DNA from: Aequorivita echinoideorum
GTDB lineage: Bacteria > Bacteroidota > Bacteroidia > Flavobacteriales > Flavobacteriaceae
Direction of reading: 5' to 3'
Length of the DNA stretch: 64,000 bases
Assembly (NCBI RefSeq): GCF_018476645.1
Contig: NZ_JAHCTB010000002.1
Span: 496,001-560,000 of the forward strand
In this document: positions 58,816-64,000 of the stretch, piece by piece
Position numbering within the stretch: position 1 is the first letter of the stretch
Layout: the number at the start of each line of letters is the position of its first letter
Made by a program: the position numbers and the translations under genes
The notes under the pieces: model-generated
The model's input: the letters and a program-made list of their open reading frames with translations, nothing else
Told to the model about the DNA's origin: nothing
The model's database searches: none

Positions 58816-59844
58816 TTATTTCATTTCGCCGCGTAAAGACGTTTCATATATGGTTTTGAAGCTATTAGCCGAAACTTTTTGGCCCAACATATACATTAAT
58901 TTTGCAACGGCAGCTTCAGTAGTTATATCTTTTCCGCTAATAACGCCAATTCGTTTAAGGTCTGTACTAGTTTCATAAAGCCCCATATTCACACTTCCGC
59001 CGGTACATTGTGTTACATTTATTACCGGGATTCCAGCCTTAATCACTTTTTTTATCGCAGTTATAAACCACGCTTCATTTGTGGCATTGCCGCTGCCGTA
59101 GGTTTCTATAATCAACCCCTTTAATTCTGAAAAATTTAAAAGATGCTCCACAGTTTCTTTCGCAATCCCGGGAAAGATTTTCAACAATAAAATTTTGGAT
59201 TCCAAGATTTTATGGACTTTCAGTTTTTTTCGTCTATTGGGTTTATAGATTGCCTCATTATTCACTACTAAATGTACGCCGCTTTCTGCTAATTCCGGAT
59301 AATTCATTGAGGTAAAGGCCTCAAAATGCTCTGCATTTTGTTTCGTGGTTCTATTGGCTCGATATAGTTTATATTCAAAGTAAAGACAAACCTCAGCAAT
59401 TTTTGAAGCACCCTTTTCCTGCAATGATGCCAGCTGGATGGATGTTATTAGATTTTCTTTCGCATCTGTTCGCAAATCTCCAATGGGGAGTTGCGAGCCG
59501 GTAAAAATTACAGGTTTGCCCAAATTTTCCAGCATAAAACTAAGCGCCGATGCGGTGTAACTCATAGTATCGCTACCGTGAAGCACTACAAAGCCATCTA
59601 CCTCACCATATTCATTTTCAATAATCTCCGCAATTTCTACCCAATATGTTGGATTCATATTTGAACTATCAATGGGCTTGGGAAATGTGGTGGTCGAAAT
59701 CTCGCAGTCAAGCAATTTTAACTCCGGAATGTGGTTCAGCAATTCGTCAAAATTGAAATTACGCAGTGCGCCGGTCTCAAAATCCTTGATCATCCCGATG
59801 GTCCCACCTGTATATATAAGGAGTATTTTTGGTGTTCTGTTCAT
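58816..59844 (-). CDS. ansA: Type I L-asparaginase
   Basis: 342 residues, no signal peptide. LLIYTGGTIGMIKDFETGAL holds the first catalytic Thr; VLHGSDTMSYTASAL the second (with Asp), and a Lys sits in the following segment. The C-terminal NVTQCTGGSVNMGLYETS is the type I subunit signature. It hydrolyses asparagine to aspartate in the cytoplasm. It follows tatD by nine bases, so the two are one transcript. It is unrelated in fold to the Ntn asparaginases elsewhere in the window. Confidence 0.92.
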   Translation of the reverse strand: MNRTPKILLIYTGGTIGMIKDFETGALRNFNFDELLNHIPELKLLDCEISTTTFPKPIDSSNMNPTYWVEIAEIIENEYGEVDGFVVLHGSDTMSYTASALSFMLENLGKPVIFTGSQLPIGDLRTDAKENLITSIQLASLQEKGASKIAEVCLYFEYKLYRANRTTKQNAEHFEAFTSMNYPELAESGVHLVVNNEAIYKPNRRKKLKVHKILESKILLLKIFPGIAKETVEHLLNFSELKGLIIETYGSGNATNEAWFITAIKKVIKAGIPVINVTQCTGGSVNMGLYETSTDLKRIGVISGKDITTEAAVAKLMYMLGQKVSANSFKTIYETSLRGEMK

Positions 59845-59853
59845 AAATTCGAA

Positions 59854-60618
59854 TTAAATTCCGAAAATTTCTTTGGAATTCCTAGTTGTAATTTCTGCAA
59901 TTTCTTCTTCCGAAATCCCATAAATTTCCGCGAGTTTTTTTGAAACCAAAACAATATAACTGCTTTCATTACGCTTGCCGCGGTGAGGAGCTGGGGCCAA
60001 ATAGGGCGAATCTGTTTCCAGCACGATATTTTGCAATGGGATTTTTTTCAGAAAAGTATCTATTTTACCATTTTTGAAAGTTGCAACGCCACCAATTCCC
60101 AATTTCATATTGTATGAAATTGCCATTTCTGCCTGCTGGAGTGTACCCGTAAAACAGTGAAATATCCCGAAGAGATTGTCATCCTTTTCAGATTCCAAAA
60201 CTTCAAAAATCTCATCAAAAGCTTCCCGGCAATGGATTACGATTGGCAACTTATACTTTTTTGCTAATTGGATTTGACGCCTAAAAGCTATTTTCTGAAT
60301 TTCCAGCGTGCTTTTATCCCAATAGAGATCGATTCCTATTTCGCCAACGGCAAAAAAATTTCGGTTTTCAAATTGTTTTTCAACGTGCGCCAATTCCTCT
60401 TCATAATTTTTCTTTACGGAAGTGGGATGAAGACCCATCATTAAAAATACGTTCTTTGAGTAATTCCTTTCCAAAGCATACATCGCTTCAGTATATCCAG
60501 AATCTATGGCGGGAATGAAAAAACGCTCGACACCCGCTGCAAAAGCGCGTTGCATCATTTCATTTCTATCTTCAGCAAAAGCTTCGCTATATAAATGTGT
60601 GTGGGTATCTGTCAACAT
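59854..60618 (-). CDS. tatD: TatD-family metal-dependent hydrolase (DNase)
   Basis: 254 residues. MLTDTHTHLYSEAF gives the HxH metal ligands. GEIGIDLYWD, PIVIHCREAFDEI, FHCFTGTLQQAEMA and ETDSPYLAPAPHRGKRNE are the remaining family motifs, including the metal Glu, two His and the final Asp. Members are 3'-5' exonucleases or other metal-dependent hydrolases. It is the first gene of the tatD-ansA transcript and starts near the divergent retropepsin gene. Confidence 0.92.
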   Translation of the reverse strand: MLTDTHTHLYSEAFAEDRNEMMQRAFAAGVERFFIPAIDSGYTEAMYALERNYSKNVFLMMGLHPTSVKKNYEEELAHVEKQFENRNFFAVGEIGIDLYWDKSTLEIQKIAFRRQIQLAKKYKLPIVIHCREAFDEIFEVLESEKDDNLFGIFHCFTGTLQQAEMAISYNMKLGIGGVATFKNGKIDTFLKKIPLQNIVLETDSPYLAPAPHRGKRNESSYIVLVSKKLAEIYGISEEEIAEITTRNSKEIFGI

Positions 60619-60685
60619 AGCTGCAAAGCTACTTATTTTGTTTGCTATCTTTACAGAAAAAAGAGTGAAGCAACTTCGAAAGTTT

Positions 60686-61102
60686 ATGGAGGAGCAGGGT
60701 TTTTCGCGTATTCCACTTAAAAAACTTGCTACTGGGCATTATTTATTCAATGCGCAAATAAATTCCGAAAATGGAAATTTCATCCTAGATACAGGTGCCT
60801 CAACCAGCTGTATCGGCTTCAATTATACCGAATATTTTAAATTGGCAAGCGAGGAAAGCCTTATAAAAGCTGCGGGCGCAGGCGCCGTGAATATGGAAAC
60901 GCTTTTATCGCGGGGCAATACCTTCAAACATACAAATCTTGAAGTGAAAAAAATGGATTTCATTTTATTCGATCTTTCGCATGTAAACCAAGCATTACAG
61001 CAGGTAAATGAGAATCCCGTCCACGGAATAATTGGCGCAGATTTCCTTAAAAAACATCGTGCGGTAATAGATTACGGCCGTAATTGTTTCTATGTAAAGT
61101 AG
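60686..61102 (+). CDS. Retropepsin-like aspartyl protease family protein
   Basis: About 138 residues from ATG 60686 (MEEQGFSRIPLKKLATGHYL); a GTG 21 bases up also fits. NFILDTGASTSCIG holds the active-site DTGA of clan AA retropepsins; HGIIGADFLKKHRAVIDY is the flap-and-second-strand region with IIGxDxL. It is a single-domain protein, so it would need to dimerise to be active. No signal peptide is seen. Function is unknown. The frame extends upstream antisense to tatD, and that part was left out. Confidence 0.8.
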   Translation: MEEQGFSRIPLKKLATGHYLFNAQINSENGNFILDTGASTSCIGFNYTEYFKLASEESLIKAAGAGAVNMETLLSRGNTFKHTNLEVKKMDFILFDLSHVNQALQQVNENPVHGIIGADFLKKHRAVIDYGRNCFYVK

Positions 61103-61177
61103 AAGCAGTGCCATAAAGAAGCTGTTGTTTATAAAAAATCACTATTTTTATTGTCTCCCCGCAAAAGTTTTTTTGAT

Positions 61178-63184
61178 TTGAAAAACCTCTCAGCATTACT
61201 TTTTGTAATTATGCTCGCACCATTTGTAGGTGTTTGCCAGGATATTTCATATTTCAGAAATATTGTGGATACTACAGAAAATCCCACCATTAAACTTGCC
61301 GCGTTGGACAGCTTGCTCTTCAAGACTTTTAGGCAAGACAATGACGCCTTCATTAAATACAGTCAAGAATATATAAACCTTGCACAAGAGATTGACAGTG
61401 TAGAGCCCGCCGCCAAAAAAGCAATGAATCTTCAGAATATTCTTACCAATTATGGTAACGATCCGCTAAATGCAATTACTATAATTAATGGCGTTTTAGC
61501 TAGAAAATACAAAATTAGGGACAGTTTTTTACTTGGCGGACTTTACAGTAAACGCGGCAATGCCTACGCAAAAATTGACTTAAAAAAAGCCATTGAGGAT
61601 TATACCACCGCGCTTAAAAATTTTTCATCCACAGATTTGCTTCATATTGCTGATGCCTACCTTTACAGGGGCCAAGCGTATTCCAGCCTAGGCAAATTTG
61701 TGCTTGCAGGAGAGGATTTCAAAAAAGCGTACGGTATTTATGAAGACAATAAAGAGTACCGCTATATGGTTTTTGCGCAACAGGGTATCATTAATATGTT
61801 CAGCATGAATGGTTTTTATGAAAAAGCAAAACTGGAGCGCGACATACTTATAGAAAAAATGAAATCGCTGGGCCTCAATTCATATCTCGCAAATGAGTAT
61901 TACAACCAAGCGCTGGATTACAAGAAAATGGGCGAGCGGGATTTGGAGTACAAATCCCTTTTAAAAGCTGAAAAGGTTTTCGATAGAAATTCACCGGACA
62001 AGTCCACATATATTGGCATCCATTCACGGCTTATCGAGTATTATTGCGAACACGAACAACTGGAAGAAGCCAAAGCCCATGTTGCTCTTATAGATAAGGA
62101 AGAATATCAAATCTTTAATGACAATAGCACAGAGCTCAATTATTTGAGCGGAAAGGCTAAATATTTATTGACCACTGGGAAATACGATGAAGCCCTAAAA
62201 CTTGCAAAACAAAAACTGGAAGTTGCCAAAACATTCGGGATAGAGGATGAAATAATGAATTCCTATTTTCTCCTTTCAGAGATTTTTTATGAAATGGGCG
62301 ATTTCAAAAAAAGTCTGGATAACAATAGGGCGGCTGGGGCCATCAAGGATTCTATTTATAACAGAAGTACCGCTACATCCCTGGCCTATTACCAAACACT
62401 CTATGAAACGGAGAAAAAGGAAAAGGAGCTGGTAGAAAAAACCACAAATATTTCCTTGCTTGAAAAGGACAACGAAAGCTTCAAAAAAGCAATATTGCTT
62501 GCCGGTCTCGCAATTTTGTTGGGTTTCGGAATTATAATTTTATACAGAAATCAAAGGCATTTAAAGGGAAACAAAACGCTTCAGGAAAAATTCAGTCAAG
62601 AGCTCATTGTCTCGCAGGAGAGCGAGCGCAGGCGAATTTCAAAAGATTTGCACGATGGGATTGGGCAACAATTGCTTCTGATAAAAAATAAATTGATAGA
62701 CAGCAATGATATTGAAACAAAAAAAATGGTAGATCTCACCATTGAAGAAGTCCGAACCATTTCACGCGATCTCCATCCATTCCATTTGCAGGAATTAGGG
62801 ATTACAAAAGCAATAGAATACACTATAAATTTAATTGACGAAAATACCAACCTTTTCATTTCAGCGGAGATTGACAATATTGATAATATTTTTTCAAAAG
62901 AAGAAGAAATGAATATTTACCGCATTGTACAGGAAAGTTTGAGCAATATTTTGAAGCATGCCAAGGCCGAAGCCGGGAAAGTTTCCATAAAAAAATTCAG
63001 GAATAATATTTTGATTTCCATTCGCGATAATGGAGCTGGATTTGATTTTAATGAGAAATTCCAGGACGTAAAAAGCCTTGGCCTTAAAACATTGTTGGAG
63101 CGTACCCGGTTTTTAAGGGGGCAAATGAAAGTGACCTCAAAAAAAGAAACAGGAACTTTACTTGAATTTCAATTTCCGCTATGA
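61178..63184 (+). CDS. TPR-containing sensor histidine kinase (NarL/DesK type)
   Basis: About 668 residues from TTG 61178, which gives MKNLSALLFVIMLAPFVGVCQ, a good signal peptide; a TTG at 61151 is also in frame and no ATG precedes the signal. About seven to nine TPR-like helix pairs (residues 40-410) form the periplasmic sensor. A single membrane span (LLAGLAILLGFGIIILY) follows, then HisKA_3 with the phospho-His in RISKDLHDGIGQQLL and a HATPase_c domain (NIYRIVQESLSNILKHAKA, RDNGAGFD). It overlaps the response regulator (ATGA), its evident partner. The signal is unknown. Confidence 0.9.
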   Translation: MKNLSALLFVIMLAPFVGVCQDISYFRNIVDTTENPTIKLAALDSLLFKTFRQDNDAFIKYSQEYINLAQEIDSVEPAAKKAMNLQNILTNYGNDPLNAITIINGVLARKYKIRDSFLLGGLYSKRGNAYAKIDLKKAIEDYTTALKNFSSTDLLHIADAYLYRGQAYSSLGKFVLAGEDFKKAYGIYEDNKEYRYMVFAQQGIINMFSMNGFYEKAKLERDILIEKMKSLGLNSYLANEYYNQALDYKKMGERDLEYKSLLKAEKVFDRNSPDKSTYIGIHSRLIEYYCEHEQLEEAKAHVALIDKEEYQIFNDNSTELNYLSGKAKYLLTTGKYDEALKLAKQKLEVAKTFGIEDEIMNSYFLLSEIFYEMGDFKKSLDNNRAAGAIKDSIYNRSTATSLAYYQTLYETEKKEKELVEKTTNISLLEKDNESFKKAILLAGLAILLGFGIIILYRNQRHLKGNKTLQEKFSQELIVSQESERRRISKDLHDGIGQQLLLIKNKLIDSNDIETKKMVDLTIEEVRTISRDLHPFHLQELGITKAIEYTINLIDENTNLFISAEIDNIDNIFSKEEEMNIYRIVQESLSNILKHAKAEAGKVSIKKFRNNILISIRDNGAGFDFNEKFQDVKSLGLKTLLERTRFLRGQMKVTSKKETGTLLEFQFPL

Positions 63185-63822
63185 TTGCTAAACCATCCAT
63201 AATTATTGCAGATGACCATCCCCTACTTTTAAAGGGACTGAATGACTTTTTGATTGAAAGGGAATACAACCTTGTGGGGTTGGCAAATGATGGTCTGGAA
63301 GCCTACAACCAAATTGCTGAAAAAATGCCGGAAATAGCCATTCTAGACATTCAAATGCCGCAAATGTCTGGAATTGAAATCGCCCAGATATGCCGAACAA
63401 AACAATTTACTACAAAGATTGTATTGATTACGCTTCATAAAGAAAAGGAATTGTACCAAAAGGCACAAGAACTTAATATTTTCGGATACATATTGAAAGA
63501 ATTTGCTCTGGAGGAAATTGAGAATTGTATAAAAACAGTAACTGATGGAAAACATTTTTTCAGCCCAAAAATAAAGGAGCTTATTTCAGGGTTTTCCGAA
63601 ACCGAAACTGAAAATCTAAATATTCTTACCCCTTCTGAAAAAAAGATTCTAAAGCTTATTGCAATGGATAAAACCACGCGTGAAATTGCGGAACAACTTT
63701 TTATTTCACACCGTACCGTGGAAAAACATAGGAGCAACATTATAAACAAACTTAAGATTACCGATCCCAAAACCAATAGCCTCCTCATTTGGGCCAAGGA
63801 AAATCATGAATTGCTGAAATAG
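63181..63822 (+). CDS. NarL/LuxR-family response regulator
   Basis: 213 residues. Receiver domain 1-120: IIIADDHPLLLKG acidic pocket, phospho-Asp56 in AILDIQMPQMSG, and Lys in LKEFALEE. C-terminal LuxR HTH: LTPSEKKILKLIAMDKTTREIAEQLFISHRTVEKHRSNIINKLKI. It overlaps the kinase stop by four bases. A perfect 16-base palindrome downstream (63851-63866) is a possible binding site for a dimeric regulator of this kind. Confidence 0.93.
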   Translation: MIAKPSIIIADDHPLLLKGLNDFLIEREYNLVGLANDGLEAYNQIAEKMPEIAILDIQMPQMSGIEIAQICRTKQFTTKIVLITLHKEKELYQKAQELNIFGYILKEFALEEIENCIKTVTDGKHFFSPKIKELISGFSETETENLNILTPSEKKILKLIAMDKTTREIAEQLFISHRTVEKHRSNIINKLKITDPKTNSLLIWAKENHELLK

Positions 63823-63850
63823 AGCACGTTTCTTAAAGAAATCTTAAAAT

Positions 63851-63866
63851 TACGTACTAGTACGTA
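63851..63866. promoter_or_regulatory. Perfect 16-base palindrome, possible operator
   Basis: TACGTACTAGTACGTA is identical to its reverse complement and lies 29 bases after the response-regulator stop and 35 bases before the next ATG. Position and symmetry suit a dimeric regulator; the binder is unknown. Confidence 0.45.
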
Positions 63867-63901
63867 TTTCATATTCTTTTAAATTTTAGGATATTTACCG
63901 T

Positions 63902-64000
63902 ATGAAAGATTCAGTTATTATAGATGATAATGATAAGATTGAAACAGAAACTAGCAATCCAGCCGTGGTTGTGGTTGCCGTTTCAGTAGTGTTAATTATC
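63902..64000 (+). CDS. Membrane protein, 5' end only
   Basis: An open frame of 33 codons starts with ATG at 63902 and runs off the right edge. The first 23 residues are polar and acidic (MKDSVIIDDNDKIETETSNP), then a hydrophobic stretch begins (AVVVVAVSVVLII), probably the first membrane span. Nothing more can be said. The palindrome at 63851-63866 lies in its promoter region. Confidence 0.55.
   Translation, partial: MKDSVIIDDNDKIETETSNPAVVVVAVSVVLII

Overview
The window comes from a low-GC member of the Bacteroidota, almost certainly family Flavobacteriaceae. The evidence is a flexirubin/aryl-polyene pigment operon with tyrosine ammonia-lyase, type IX secretion sorting tails, a DUF2723 glycosyltransferase-like giant, GH92 mannosidases, and promoters of the TTTG-N19-TAnnTTTG type. 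The genus cannot be fixed from this sequence.

Layout. 1-12362 (minus strand) is one long dialkylresorcinol/flexirubin-type biosynthesis operon. It reads from a tyrosine ammonia-lyase through FabG, three catalytic ketosynthases, two ketosynthase-like proteins without catalytic residues, two acyl carrier proteins, hotdog dehydratases, a thioesterase, an LpxL-like acyltransferase, a NodB-type deacetylase, LolA and a lipoprotein. It runs off the left edge inside an ApeI-like dehydratase. A flavin-dependent halogenase-like gene (12464-13714) diverges from it. tRNA-Gln, a DUF2723 membrane protein, a polysaccharide deacetylase, a large exported fibre-like protein, a thioredoxin-like protein missing one active-site Cys, and a membrane metallophosphoesterase follow. 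21329-29036 is a glycoprotein N-glycan salvage operon: two GH92 alpha-mannosidases, a Tat-exported glycosylasparaginase and a FucP/NagP-type sugar permease. 29232-33868 is a cyanophycin locus: cphA, divergent cphB, and an isoaspartyl peptidase. polA, a lipocalin-like lipoprotein and a seven-repeat type IX secretion substrate come next.

39243-45130 is the conserved translation block rplM-rpsI-rpsB-tsf-pyrH-frr, interrupted by a reverse-strand M23 peptidase. 46495-48993 is a small accessory patch: a ParE/ParD pair, a small membrane protein, a Bor-like lipoprotein, a mini protein resembling cytochrome oxidase subunit I, and a VOC protein. Then come an RND/MMPL exporter, asnS, rpoN, a PAP2-like membrane protein, an outer-membrane barrel, an ExbB/ExbD/ExbD energy-transduction operon, tRNA-Ser, tatD-ansA, a retropepsin-like protease, and a TPR histidine kinase with its LuxR-type response regulator. 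A partial membrane-protein gene starts at the right edge.

How the parts work together. The pigment operon makes a coumarate-primed polyene, probably placed in the outer membrane with help from LolA and the lipoprotein and possibly chlorinated by the divergent oxidoreductase. The GH92/glycosylasparaginase operon would trim and release N-glycans for import. The cyanophycin genes form a complete store-and-recover cycle for nitrogen. No CRISPR array, insertion sequence, integrase or prophage was seen. The only stretch of more than 300 bases without a protein gene is 13715-14040. It holds a terminator, tRNA-Gln and the tRNA promoter, and nothing else was recognised there.
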